64,000 bases of DNA from Capnocytophaga sp. oral taxon 863 str. F0517 (GTDB lineage Bacteria; Bacteroidota; Bacteroidia; Flavobacteriales; Flavobacteriaceae): contig NZ_KE992171.1 in the NCBI RefSeq assembly GCF_000466425.1, positions 114,688 through 178,687 on the forward strand, in the 5' to 3' direction. A program made the translations under genes and the position numbers. The notes beneath the pieces are model-generated. The model was not told the DNA's origin. It made no database searches and saw only the letters and a program-made list of their open reading frames with translations. Shown here piece by piece: positions 49,701 to 58,685 of this stretch (positions within the stretch are counted from its first letter, which is position 1; every line of letters begins with the position of its first letter).

Positions 49701-52700
49701 AGAACTTTATATTAAGGTTTGTTTTGACCTTTTCTATGTATGAGCTAACCTCTCCTTCCAATAATATCGTGGATTCTTTATTGGCATAGTCTTTATCTCT
49801 AGAAGCAGATAACCAATTAAAAGAACCTTCCATAAGTATTTTTTGATCTACACAGATAGTTTTGCTATGAATATGAGGATGTATGATAAGAGTAGCCCCT
49901 GCTCTCTCTATGGCATCCCTTCCTCTTTTAGAGTATTCCCTGAGCCTACCTTTTTCTATATCAAAGGTCATATCGGTAATAATTACAATTTTCACTCCTC
50001 TTTCTTTGGCTTCAGTAATGAGTGAAACAATATTGTCTCGCTCAATAGCATTGATAGAGATAAAGGGGGAGCAAATAATCAGTTCCTTTTCTGCTACTCT
50101 AAAGCATTCTTTTAGAATATATTGGTGATCAGCTAAGCTGTTCAGATGCTTACAGCGAATTTGGCTGTCCCTATTAGGGAAAAGAATTTCCTGTTGATAT
50201 ACAAAATGATTATCAAGAGCACTTCCTTCGGTACTATATAATAAGTTGGCCAAGTAGGAAGCGGGAGTATTCATGCCAGGTCTGAAGATATTCATATTGG
50301 CAAAAACAATAAAGGAATGTTTGGCACGGGTAGTGGCTACATTGAGCATATTCTTTTTACCCCCATAGTTCATAAAAACATTTTCAGTGAGATCGGTATT
50401 GGTAGCTGAGAATAAAATGACAGGGCGTTCAGCACCTTGCAGGGCATGTACGGTACCTATGATTATCTTTTCGCTTATTTCCTTGGGAAAACGCTTGTTT
50501 ATCAGCTCTTTTAGGTATTCTTTTTGAGCAGAATAAGGGGTGATGATAGCTACAATTTCATCTAAAGACTTTCCATAAGCCTGTTCCAATTCAGTCTCTT
50601 TACCTTCGAGCCAAACCGCTATGGCCATAGCTTCTGCTTCGTTTCTTTTGCTGGTAAGGTATTTTTCACAATTACCCTCTACATGTAAGTAGCCTAAAGG
50701 AGGTAAGTCATGGGGCTTGTTATGAGTCTTACCACCGAGTAGTTTTAGGCTATTTTGGTATACATATTGGTTGGCATAGGCTACAATATTATCTAAGCAA
50801 CGCCTGTGTTCCCTTAGGAGTACGCCTTTTTCTGTAGTTTTATTAGCTGTTTGATAACTATATGGAGATTTGTACAAAGCCATTTTCATCACGCTACCAT
50901 CGGAAGCAAGATATCCTCTTTCACTAAGTTCTTTGAAATCATTGTCGTCATTTACAATGTGGTATTTTTCCATATTTTTATAGTCCAAAGGAGGTGCTAT
51001 GCTCCAAATAGGTTCTATCTGATAGATATCACCTACTGAAAGAATCTTTTTGGTAAGATAGAAAGAAGCTACCGCTACTTCAGGAGATACTTGTCCAGCC
51101 TCATCTATGATCATATAATCGAAGAGCTGAGCATGATAAGTTGTTCCATTTTGATTAGAATAGAAAGTACAGAACTTTGGGAAGGTATGAAAAGTAGAGA
51201 TAAATAAAGGTACTATTTTAGCTAAGCGTCTTTTTTTATCTAAGTCATTATTATTGTCAGGATTATTAGCTCTTATCTTCTGTTCTTCTATAAATTCAGC
51301 CTCTCTATAATGTACACAGAGCCAAAATAGCACATTTCTCAAGGAGATGTCCATTCTTACAGCCATATCATCAGCTGTAGGAAGATACTTATATTCATCT
51401 CCTGTTTTACGTATAAGATTTTCTAATCTATCACCGTATTTTTCATCCCATTTAGCAATTAATTCATTATAGCTTTGATATATTTTATCTATTTTTGATT
51501 TTATTTCTTGTAGTTCATTTTGCTTTTTTACTAATTCTTTGAGTACATTTTCGTTTTTAAGTAATAGTTCATCAGTTTCCGATTGCAAAAGGAAATATTT
51601 ATGCAAAGGAATATGACTGTATAATCTCAAATGATCCTTTAGAATAAGTTTGAAAGCATTTTCCTTTATTTTTTTAAAACCAAAAATAGAAAAATACTTA
51701 ATATAGAAAGGAAAAGATAGATATCTTTGTTCTAGATCTTTTTTATATATCTCTAAAGTGCGAAGCAGATTATTAGTTTTTATAACCTCTTCATTATTTT
51801 TATCTATGATAAGAGCTAATTCTTCTTCACAAGAAAAATGATGTTTTCTTAAGAATTGATTTATAGTTACTTTTTCATAAGTAATACGAATACAATTGTC
51901 AATACTCTTTTTATAACCTTCGATGAGGCTTCTTAAATAATTTTTGGCTTGGGTTATATTGGTAATTTTATTAGGATCAGCGTTAAATTTTTCTTGATTC
52001 ATATAAGCGAAGAACTTATCAAGAAAATATTTTTCATATTGGATCGCATATCCTTCATTATCTATTTCTAAGCAGAATCCGTCTTTGAAATCTTTGGTAT
52101 ATTGATAGTTTTTTATATCAGTTTTTGAGGATGAGATAAGATATAAGCCAAAAGAAGATACTTTAGGAATCCATCGATCTTTCAGAGGGTCTTGTTTCTT
52201 GTTATCCAACTTCATACTATCCAAGATATTGGTGATAGCTTGGTTATTGGTAGAGCAGCCTACGATCAGAGGAGCTGGAGCATTCTTCAATACGGCATTG
52301 ACTATGATATTAGCAATGAAGGCTTGCAGTATGGTTGTTTTCCCAGTGCCTGGAGGACCATTAATAGCAAAAATATCATTAAGAGATGCATCTTGATATT
52401 TTCCAAAAGCCTCTCGCTGTGATTCAGAGAGCGGAAACTCATCACCCATATACCCATAATGAGTATCAGGAAGTGTGATGGCTATATGGTCATAGTCTGT
52501 AGATGTTTTTACAGGAGCAGAATCCAATAATTTTTCCAATAAGGTATGTTTATAGTCGGTGTCCTCTTTTTTAACCAAAAAATTATATAGGTTAATGATA
52601 TTATTGGTCATACTGTTATTGCGATACTTACAGATTTTGAACTTAACAATAGGGGAACTTTCTGTAATGATCTGTACATCAGCATATTTTTTACCGGTAA

Positions 52701-53313
52701 CCTTAATAAAATAGTTTTCACAGTCTTTCCAATATTTGTCCCATGCATCTCTGTTGAAGAGGTAGTTAGCGTTCTCTCCATCCAATTGGTCTATATCAGC
52801 GATGATAGGATTTTCATGAGGGTTAGGGGCTAAGTATTCACGTAAGAAAAGGGGAATATCATCTTCCTTGGGCGGGAATAATTTTCCGTCCTCTCTCATA
52901 TAAGCAGGAATCCAATAGGGGTAATGAGTGTCTTCTTCTTTTATGGCAATAGCATGTTCTCTTTCAGGCTGCATATATACAGGAGCAATCTCTATTCTGT
53001 AGAATTTCAAAGGATTTTTACTCCAAAGTTCGTGGTTATTTTTGTCAAATTTGACCACTTCAACCTCTTTTCCCTCGGTATATACGGCATCGAAAGAATC
53101 TTTATCAGAGATATAATCACCAAATTTGAAGCAATAGGGGTCATATTTTAGGAATTCACTAATTATTTTTATCTCATTATTTTCAAAACAAGAGAGATTA
53201 AAATTCTCTTTGATAATAGGTTCTTTTAGCATATCATTTTTACGACCTCTTGAGGCATCGATCAAGGAGGCTCTATAATACAATAACCAATTTTTAACAG
53301 ACTTACTAATCAT
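49699..53313 (-). CDS. SF1 helicase fused to phospholipase-D nuclease, Mokosh type II-like
   Basis: This 1204-residue protein has an N-terminal domain of about 290 residues of unknown fold. A COG1112-type superfamily 1 helicase core follows, with Q-like FPLSESQREAF near 294, Walker A GPPGTGKT near 319-326, a long helical insert at about 420-640, IIDEAGQVSPE as motif II, and VHALQGAERPVILFS and NVATTRAKHSF as late motifs. The C-terminal phospholipase-D domain carries one full motif H-S-K-x4-D-x6-G-S near residues 1149-1166. This fusion matches MkoC, the single protein of the type II Mokosh antiphage system as I recall it. The ATG at 53313 is used; an upstream TTG at 53355 is weak. Confidence 0.85.
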   Translation of the reverse strand: MISKSVKNWLLYYRASLIDASRGRKNDMLKEPIIKENFNLSCFENNEIKIISEFLKYDPYCFKFGDYISDKDSFDAVYTEGKEVEVVKFDKNNHELWSKNPLKFYRIEIAPVYMQPEREHAIAIKEEDTHYPYWIPAYMREDGKLFPPKEDDIPLFLREYLAPNPHENPIIADIDQLDGENANYLFNRDAWDKYWKDCENYFIKVTGKKYADVQIITESSPIVKFKICKYRNNSMTNNIINLYNFLVKKEDTDYKHTLLEKLLDSAPVKTSTDYDHIAITLPDTHYGYMGDEFPLSESQREAFGKYQDASLNDIFAINGPPGTGKTTILQAFIANIIVNAVLKNAPAPLIVGCSTNNQAITNILDSMKLDNKKQDPLKDRWIPKVSSFGLYLISSSKTDIKNYQYTKDFKDGFCLEIDNEGYAIQYEKYFLDKFFAYMNQEKFNADPNKITNITQAKNYLRSLIEGYKKSIDNCIRITYEKVTINQFLRKHHFSCEEELALIIDKNNEEVIKTNNLLRTLEIYKKDLEQRYLSFPFYIKYFSIFGFKKIKENAFKLILKDHLRLYSHIPLHKYFLLQSETDELLLKNENVLKELVKKQNELQEIKSKIDKIYQSYNELIAKWDEKYGDRLENLIRKTGDEYKYLPTADDMAVRMDISLRNVLFWLCVHYREAEFIEEQKIRANNPDNNNDLDKKRRLAKIVPLFISTFHTFPKFCTFYSNQNGTTYHAQLFDYMIIDEAGQVSPEVAVASFYLTKKILSVGDIYQIEPIWSIAPPLDYKNMEKYHIVNDDNDFKELSERGYLASDGSVMKMALYKSPYSYQTANKTTEKGVLLREHRRCLDNIVAYANQYVYQNSLKLLGGKTHNKPHDLPPLGYLHVEGNCEKYLTSKRNEAEAMAIAVWLEGKETELEQAYGKSLDEIVAIITPYSAQKEYLKELINKRFPKEISEKIIIGTVHALQGAERPVILFSATNTDLTENVFMNYGGKKNMLNVATTRAKHSFIVFANMNIFRPGMNTPASYLANLLYSTEGSALDNHFVYQQEILFPNRDSQIRCKHLNSLADHQYILKECFRVAEKELIICSPFISINAIERDNIVSLITEAKERGVKIVIITDMTFDIEKGRLREYSKRGRDAIERAGATLIIHPHIHSKTICVDQKILMEGSFNWLSASRDKDYANKESTILLEGEVSSYIEKVKTNLNIKF

Positions 53314-53461
53314 TATTTTTTTACTTATAAAATTAGGCCGTAAAAGTATAAACAATTTTTCAAAATCCCTAATATTTTCACAAATAAATTTTTATCAATT
53401 GGCTTATTGAATCATTAACAAATTACCTTATTAAATTCTTGTTTATTACAAGAAAAAAACC

Positions 53462-53469
53462 TATATTTG
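53462..53469 (+). promoter_or_regulatory. TATATTTG promoter (-7 box) of pgk
   Basis: TTG lies 20 bases upstream and the ATG is 45 bases downstream. Confidence 0.7.
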
Positions 53470-53514
53470 CGCGGCTTTGCCAAATAAGCGAAAACAAGAT
53501 TAAATTTACCATAT

Positions 53515-54702
53515 ATGAAGACCATCAACGATATTTCTTGTAAGGGCAAGAAAGTGTTGGTACGTGTGGATTTCAACGTGCCTGTCAATGAGCAATTTGA
53601 GATTACCGATACCACTCGTATTGAGGCTGCTAAGCCTACCATTCTTAAAATCGTTAAGGATGGGGGAAGTGCTATTCTCCTCTCTCACTTTGGACGCCCT
53701 AAAGGGAAAGATGATAAGTATTCTTTCTCTCACTTAGTAAAACAAATAGGTCAAGTATTGGGGGTTCCTACTCATTTTGCCCCTGATTGCATAGGGGAAG
53801 TGGCTGAAAATACGGCTAAAAACCTACCCGCCGGTGAGGTGCTCCTATTGGAAAACGTACGCTTCTATCCTGAAGAAGAAAAAGGGGATGAGGCTTTTGC
53901 TGGCAAGCTCGCTAAGCTCGGGGATATCTATGTCAATGATGCCTTTGGTACCGCACACCGTGCCCATGCCTCTACGACTATCTTGGCCAAATTCTTCCCC
54001 AAGGATAAGTATTTCGGTTACCTCCTTGCCAAAGAGATCGAAAGTATTGATAAGGTGATGAAATCAGGAGAAAAACCTGTAACGGCTATTTTAGGTGGTT
54101 CTAAGGTATCGTCCAAGATTACCATCATTGAAAATATTTTGGACAAGATCAACCACCTCATCATCGGAGGGGGGATGGCCTTTACCTTTATCAAATCCCA
54201 AGGCGGCCAAATAGGAAACTCTATCTGTGAGGATGATAAGCTGGATTTAGCTTTGGATATTTTGAAAAAGGCCAAAGAAAAAGGCGTACAAGTACACCTA
54301 CCTGTGGATGTAGTAGCAGCTAATGATTTCAATAACAATGCTTCTACTCAAGTGGTGCCTATCGACCAGATTCCTAATGGTTGGCAAGGCTTGGATGCGG
54401 GAGAAAAATCCTTGGAAATCTTCAAAAAGGTACTTCTCGAATCCAAAACAATTCTTTGGAATGGCCCTGTGGGGGTATTCGAGATGCCTAACTTTGCCAA
54501 AGGTACCATCGCAGTAGGAGAGTTTGTCGCAGAAGCTACTGCTAAGGGAGCTTTCTCTCTTGTAGGAGGGGGTGACTCCGTTGCTGCGGTAAAACAATTT
54601 GGCTTCGAGGACAAAGTAAGCTATGTTTCCACCGGTGGAGGCGCTATGTTAGAAAGTTTGGAAGGAAAAATCCTCCCAGGTATCAAGGCTATTAACGACT
54701 AA
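53515..54702 (+). CDS. pgk: Phosphoglycerate kinase
   Basis: Pgk transfers phosphate between 1,3-bisphosphoglycerate and ADP in glycolysis. The 395-residue protein shows VRVDFNVPV (about 16-24), [10 protein letters not shown] (about 58-67), [15 protein letters not shown] (about 108-122), [14 protein letters not shown] (about 140-153), GGSKVSSK (about 195-202) and the nucleotide motif [15 protein letters not shown] (about 348-362). Length is normal. It has its own promoter and terminator. Confidence 0.98.
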   Translation: MKTINDISCKGKKVLVRVDFNVPVNEQFEITDTTRIEAAKPTILKIVKDGGSAILLSHFGRPKGKDDKYSFSHLVKQIGQVLGVPTHFAPDCIGEVAENTAKNLPAGEVLLLENVRFYPEEEKGDEAFAGKLAKLGDIYVNDAFGTAHRAHASTTILAKFFPKDKYFGYLLAKEIESIDKVMKSGEKPVTAILGGSKVSSKITIIENILDKINHLIIGGGMAFTFIKSQGGQIGNSICEDDKLDLALDILKKAKEKGVQVHLPVDVVAANDFNNNASTQVVPIDQIPNGWQGLDAGEKSLEIFKKVLLESKTILWNGPVGVFEMPNFAKGTIAVGEFVAEATAKGAFSLVGGGDSVAAVKQFGFEDKVSYVSTGGGAMLESLEGKILPGIKAIND

Positions 54703-54727
54703 GCAGTGGCTTAAAACATACATGAAT

Positions 54728-54756
54728 AAGGGCGAAATTTTTTCGCCCTTGTTTTA
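54728..54756 (+). terminator. Rho-independent terminator of pgk
   Basis: AAGGGCGAAA pairs with TTTCGCCCTT around TTT and is followed by GTTTTAT. Confidence 0.85.
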
Positions 54757-54884
54757 TATAAAAAAATGGTAAAAGAATAATGATTTTCTTAATCGAATAA
54801 TAATGTTCTAGGAACCAAGCAAAAAGATTTCATATTTACAAAAACTTTTAGAAACAAAATTGTAGTTTTGCATGATATTTGAGG

Positions 54885-54945
54885 GTAATGATAAATGGTT
54901 AATTATTAATGACTAACCATTGACCATTAGCCATTAACCATTAAA
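54885..54945. repeat. Short direct repeats of the ACCATTAACCATT type
   Basis: Variants of ACCATTA/GCCATTA recur next to TAATGACTAACC. They lie in the gap before the DUF58 gene and resemble the short repeats near 23978 and 25882 in style. Confidence 0.6.
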
Positions 54946-54948
54946 AAA

Positions 54949-55815
54949 ATGGATACCAAGGAAATTCTTAAAAAAGTAAGGAAGATAGAGATAAAGACCA
55001 AGCGTTTGAGCGATAATGTCTTCGGGGGGGAGTATCATTCAGCCTTCAAGGGGCGCGGGATGACCTTCAGCGAGGTGCGCCCTTACCAGTATGGAGATGA
55101 TATCCGCAATATCGACTGGAATGTAACGGCTCGCTATAATGAGACTTATGTCAAGGTCTTTGAGGAAGAACGTGAACTAACGCTGATGCTCCTGGTGGAT
55201 GTTAGTGGTAGTGAGCTTTTTGGCTCTTTGCAGCAGTTCAAAAATGAGATTCTAACAGAGATCGCTGCTACCTTGGCCTTTGCTGCCTTGCAAAATAATG
55301 ACAAAACAGGACTGATCCTCTTCTCCGACCAAGTGGAGCTGTATATCCCTCCTAAAAAGGGCAAATCGCATATATTGCGTATCATACGAGAGTTGATTGA
55401 GTTTCAGCCCAAAAACAAGAAAACAAATATTGCAAAGGCCTTTGAGTTCCTGAACAAGGTGACCAAAAAACGTACCATTACTTTCGTACTATCGGATTTT
55501 ATAGACAAAGATTATCAAAAACCCTTGCAGATAGCCGCTCGCAAGCACGACCTTACCGGAATCCGGCTCTATGACCCCAGGGAAGAGACCTTACCCAATG
55601 TGGGACTGATATTGGCGCAAGATGCCGAGAGCGGAGCACTTTCTTATTTGGATACCACTTCCGCAGCGCTGCGCAAGGCCTATGAACAATTCTATCGGGA
55701 ACGTACCGACTATTTCGAAACGACCTTCCGCCGCTTAGGAGCAGGTGTACTTCAGTGCCGTACCGATGAGAGTTATTCCAAAAAACTATTAGGATATTTC
55801 AAATACAGAGCTTGA
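54949..55815 (+). CDS. DUF58 domain protein (MoxR-associated, von Willebrand A-like)
   Basis: The 288-residue protein has the DUF58 motif region RGMTFSEVRPYQYGDDIRNI (about 36-55), followed by DWNVTARYNETYVKVFEEERE. A von Willebrand A-like fold then carries the metal site VDVSGSE (about 82-88). Such proteins usually sit beside a MoxR AAA+ ATPase and Bat proteins and are thought to help assemble envelope or respiratory complexes. Here the BatD-like gene follows with a one-base overlap, but no moxR, batA or batB is present within the window. It is cytoplasmic with no signal peptide. Confidence 0.9.
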   Translation: MDTKEILKKVRKIEIKTKRLSDNVFGGEYHSAFKGRGMTFSEVRPYQYGDDIRNIDWNVTARYNETYVKVFEEERELTLMLLVDVSGSELFGSLQQFKNEILTEIAATLAFAALQNNDKTGLILFSDQVELYIPPKKGKSHILRIIRELIEFQPKNKKTNIAKAFEFLNKVTKKRTITFVLSDFIDKDYQKPLQIAARKHDLTGIRLYDPREETLPNVGLILAQDAESGALSYLDTTSAALRKAYEQFYRERTDYFETTFRRLGAGVLQCRTDESYSKKLLGYFKYRA

Positions 55816-57413
55816 TGAAGTATATAAGAATTAGTTTGTTTTTCTTCCTTCTTCCTGTCTTTCTCTACAGTCAGCAGGTGGATATAGCTACCTCTGCCGA
55901 CCGAAAAGAGATCAAGATAGGGGAGGAGATACGCTATAAAATTACCGTACAAACGGAGGCTAATGCACAAGTTTTTTTCCCAACTCCAGAACAGTTTGTC
56001 CCTTTCGAGGTTATCCGTGAAAATAAAATAGATACCTTGCGCGAACATGACAAGGTACGTTTTATTAAAGAATATGGCCTCACTCAGTTCGATACGGGGC
56101 ATTATGTCTTGCGACCTTTGCGGATTGATGTCAATAATCGGGAATATAAGACAGATTCGTTACTTTTGGCAGTACGAAATGTAGTGATAGATACCCTAAA
56201 ACAGCCTCTTTATCCAGTAAAATCGGCCATTGAGATTGAAAAAGTAAAAGATAAGTCTTCTTCTTGGCTCCTTTGGATCGGGATATTGCTCTTTTTAGGA
56301 ATAGTAGCTGGTGGATATTGGTTTTTCTTCAAAAGGAAAAGACAAAAAATAGAGAATCCAGAGGCTATTCTCCCTCCTTTTGATAGGGCACTGCTCAAGC
56401 TCAAGAACTTGCAGAACTCTCGCTACCTGATAGAATCTAATCATAAGGAATATTACTCCGTACTTACCGATATCATTCGCAAATATTTAGAGGAGGAGAT
56501 ACACATCTCTGCTACCGAAAGTACTACGGATGAGCTTTTGGCTAAGCTACAAGTATTCTTGGATGCCGGTAAGCTCCATCTTTCCCCTGAGGTGTTGGAG
56601 GAACTTAAGACGGTACTCCATAAGGCTGATTTGGTCAAGTTTGCCAAGTCCAAGCCGGAGGATTTTGAAGCCGAGAACGACCGTAAGTCCATAGAAACAA
56701 TCGTGGTAAAAACCAACGAAGGCCTACCTGATATAGTAGAAACAGAGGAAGAAAATGAGCAAGATACCTACCAGAGAAAGCGTATGGAAGTCTTGCAAAA
56801 GAAAAAACGCAACCGATATATTGCTATTATTGCTGCCGCAGGATTATTGCTTTCGCTTATGGTATGGGGGACTTGGTATGCCTTTACCATGGGGCAAAGG
56901 GAATATATCAATATGGAAAACTGGATTACCAGCGCGTATGGTTATCCTCCGGTGACCCTATCGACCCCTCATGTGCTCAAACGTGAGAAAAATAGCACCG
57001 ATCAGGTGCGATTCCTCTATAAGCAAGCAAAAGATCCGCTTTCTATCATGCTTATATCAACCAATTTGAAAGAATATATAGGAGATGCAGCGGCTAATGC
57101 AGAAGAAACTCAAGGAGAAAATGCGCTTAATGAGTTGGTGCTTAAAATGATAGAAATGGAACTGATGCGGTATTTCCAAGGAGAAAATATCATGATTAAG
57201 GATGATCCTTATACTACTGTACAAGGGATCGCAGGTCATAAGGTATTCGGTTCTTTTACCCAGCGTGCCAAGGAGCCTGAGCCGATGCGCTATCAAAGTT
57301 TCTTTTTCATACAAGGAGAGAATTTGCATATGTTGCTTTTCGCCTATCCAGAGAAGGAAAGAGCAATGAGTGCTTCCTTAGTGGAAAAAATCATGACAAC
57401 GATTCATATGTAG
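55815..57413 (+). CDS. BatD-like membrane protein with two transmembrane segments
   Basis: The 532-residue protein has a signal peptide (about 1-19, ending LYSQQ) and a BatD-like beta domain (about 20-130, KIGEEIRYKITVQTEAN). A membrane span lies at about 149-170 (WLLWIGILLFLGIVAGGYWFFF). A cytoplasmic helical domain follows, then a second span at about 342-362, and a final domain of about 160 residues (GYPPVTLSTPHVL to the end). The second half is unlike standard BatD and may be an added module. The ATG at 55815 overlaps the DUF58 stop (TGATG), so the two are translationally coupled. A joint envelope function is inferred. Confidence 0.75.
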   Translation: MKYIRISLFFFLLPVFLYSQQVDIATSADRKEIKIGEEIRYKITVQTEANAQVFFPTPEQFVPFEVIRENKIDTLREHDKVRFIKEYGLTQFDTGHYVLRPLRIDVNNREYKTDSLLLAVRNVVIDTLKQPLYPVKSAIEIEKVKDKSSSWLLWIGILLFLGIVAGGYWFFFKRKRQKIENPEAILPPFDRALLKLKNLQNSRYLIESNHKEYYSVLTDIIRKYLEEEIHISATESTTDELLAKLQVFLDAGKLHLSPEVLEELKTVLHKADLVKFAKSKPEDFEAENDRKSIETIVVKTNEGLPDIVETEEENEQDTYQRKRMEVLQKKKRNRYIAIIAAAGLLLSLMVWGTWYAFTMGQREYINMENWITSAYGYPPVTLSTPHVLKREKNSTDQVRFLYKQAKDPLSIMLISTNLKEYIGDAAANAEETQGENALNELVLKMIEMELMRYFQGENIMIKDDPYTTVQGIAGHKVFGSFTQRAKEPEPMRYQSFFFIQGENLHMLLFAYPEKERAMSASLVEKIMTTIHM

Positions 57414-57423
57414 TTTTTTTAAA

Positions 57424-58008
57424 ATGAAATTAGTATTTGCTACCCATAATTCCCATAAGCTCAGTGAGGTACAGCGTATGCTTCCTCCGGGGCTGACCCT
57501 GCTTACCTTGGATGAGATTGGTTGCCATCAGGAGATACCCGAGACGGCTGATACCATAGAGGGAAATGCCATCCAGAAAGCCCGATATGTCAAGGAGCGA
57601 TATGGCTATGATACTTTTGCTGATGATACAGGCTTGGAAGTAAGGGCATTGGACAATGCCCCAGGGGTCTATTCTGCGCGTTATGCAGGAGAGGCAAAGG
57701 ACAATGAGGCCAATATCAACCTATTGCTTGAGAACTTACAGCAGCAATCCGACCGAGCGGCACAGTTCAAAACGATATTTGCCCTTTGCTTAGGGACGGA
57801 ATTGTATACCTTCGAGGGGATAGTTCGTGGAGAAATCACCCACGAGCGGCACGGAGCGGGAGGTTTTGGCTATGATGCAGTATTCTTACCGGAGGGCTAC
57901 AAAGATACTTTTGCACAGATGACACAAGAGCAGAAAAATCGTATCAGCCACCGCGGGCGCGCCTTACAGAAGCTAAGTGCCTTTCTTGAGCAGAGAAATG
58001 AGAAATAA
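57424..58008 (+). CDS. rdgB: XTP/dITP diphosphatase (RdgB/HAM1)
   Basis: This house-cleaning enzyme hydrolyses non-canonical purine nucleotides such as dITP and XTP. The 194-residue protein has the start LVFATHNSHKLSEVQ (about 3-17), ETADTIEGNAIQKARY (about 39-54), the substrate motif FADDTGLEVRALDNAPGVYSARYAG split over about 65-88, GFGYDAVFLPEGY (about 146-158) and the end SHRGRALQKL. It follows the BatD-like gene by ten bases and ends before a terminator. Confidence 0.96.
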   Translation: MKLVFATHNSHKLSEVQRMLPPGLTLLTLDEIGCHQEIPETADTIEGNAIQKARYVKERYGYDTFADDTGLEVRALDNAPGVYSARYAGEAKDNEANINLLLENLQQQSDRAAQFKTIFALCLGTELYTFEGIVRGEITHERHGAGGFGYDAVFLPEGYKDTFAQMTQEQKNRISHRGRALQKLSAFLEQRNEK

Positions 58009-58012
58009 TAAA

Positions 58013-58046
58013 AAATAGAGATACTTGAAAAAGTATCTCTATTTAC
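58013..58046 (+). terminator. Rho-independent terminator of rdgB
   Basis: A perfect 14-base stem AAATAGAGATACTT/AAGTATCTCTATTT with a GAAA loop. It can also serve the tRNA operon converging from the other side. Confidence 0.85.
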
Positions 58047-58108
58047 TATGGTACAATTTGTTAAACAAGTGTTCTTAGTAAGAATGAAGATTTTATAGAT
58101 AGAAACAG

Positions 58109-58183
58109 TCGGGGTGGCAGGATTCGAACCTACGACCTCCTGGTCCCAAACCAGGCGCGATAACCGGACTACGCTACACCCCG
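58109..58183 (-). tRNA. tRNA-Pro (anticodon TGG)
   Basis: The 75-base cloverleaf has acceptor CGGGGTG/CACCCCG, D arm, anticodon stem CCTGG with loop TTTGGGA, and the T arm GGTTCGAATCC. CCA is not encoded. It is identical to the tRNA at 58303-58377. Confidence 0.97.
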
Positions 58184-58188
58184 AAGCG

Positions 58189-58262
58189 TGATCACGACAG
58201 GATTCGAACCTGTGACCGTCTGCTTAGAAGGCAGATGCTCTATCCAACTGAGCTACGTGACC
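58189..58262 (-). tRNA. tRNA-Arg (anticodon TCT)
   Basis: The 74-base cloverleaf has acceptor GGTCACG/CGTGATC with one G-U pair, anticodon loop CTTCTAA, and T arm ending GGTTCGAATCC. CCA is not encoded. Confidence 0.96.
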
Positions 58263-58302
58263 TCATTTTAAAATAAAAATTAACTATGCCACAAAAATAA
58301 AG

Positions 58303-58377
58303 TCGGGGTGGCAGGATTCGAACCTACGACCTCCTGGTCCCAAACCAGGCGCGATAACCGGACTACGCTACACCCCG
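58303..58377 (-). tRNA. tRNA-Pro (anticodon TGG), second identical copy
   Basis: It has the same sequence as the copy at 58109-58183. The two flank tRNA-Arg in one transcript. Confidence 0.97.
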
Positions 58378-58398
58378 AAAAAAGTATCAATAAATATG

Positions 58399-58482
58399 CG
58401 GAGAGACTGGGACTCGAACCCAGGCGACAGTTACCCGCCGACAGATTAGCAATCTGCTCCGTTACCACTCCGGCACCTCTCC
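58399..58482 (-). tRNA. tRNA-Ser (anticodon GCT)
   Basis: The 84-base tRNA has acceptor GGAGAGG/TCTCTCC, anticodon loop with GCT, a long variable arm typical of serine tRNAs, and discriminator G. It is first in the minus-strand tRNA cluster. Confidence 0.96.
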
Positions 58483-58534
58483 TAAACCATAACTATAAAT
58501 TCATTATGCAAATGATATTTCCCATTTGCGGGTG

Positions 58535-58542
58535 CAAAGTTA
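58535..58542 (-). promoter_or_regulatory. TAACTTTG promoter (-7 box) of the tRNA cluster
   Basis: The box lies 52 bases upstream of tRNA-Ser on the minus strand. Confidence 0.65.
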
Positions 58543-58623
58543 CAACTATTTTCTGTATAAAACAAATATTTTCCAATATTTTTTTACCAAAAATAATTTT
58601 ATTCCTAAGTAATTGATTGTTAG

Positions 58624-58649
58624 TAAAAAGCTGCCCTTATGGGCAGCTT
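58624..58649 (-). terminator. Rho-independent terminator of the DUF349 gene
   Basis: AAGCTGCCC/GGGCAGCTT with loop ATAA on the minus strand is followed by TTTTT. Confidence 0.85.
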
Positions 58650-58685
58650 CTAACAAATAGTATGACACTCTTAGAAGTTATGAGC

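Noticed and set aside
58280-58616. Open frames over the tRNA cluster
   Set aside because: They are translations of tRNA genes on either strand and not protein genes.
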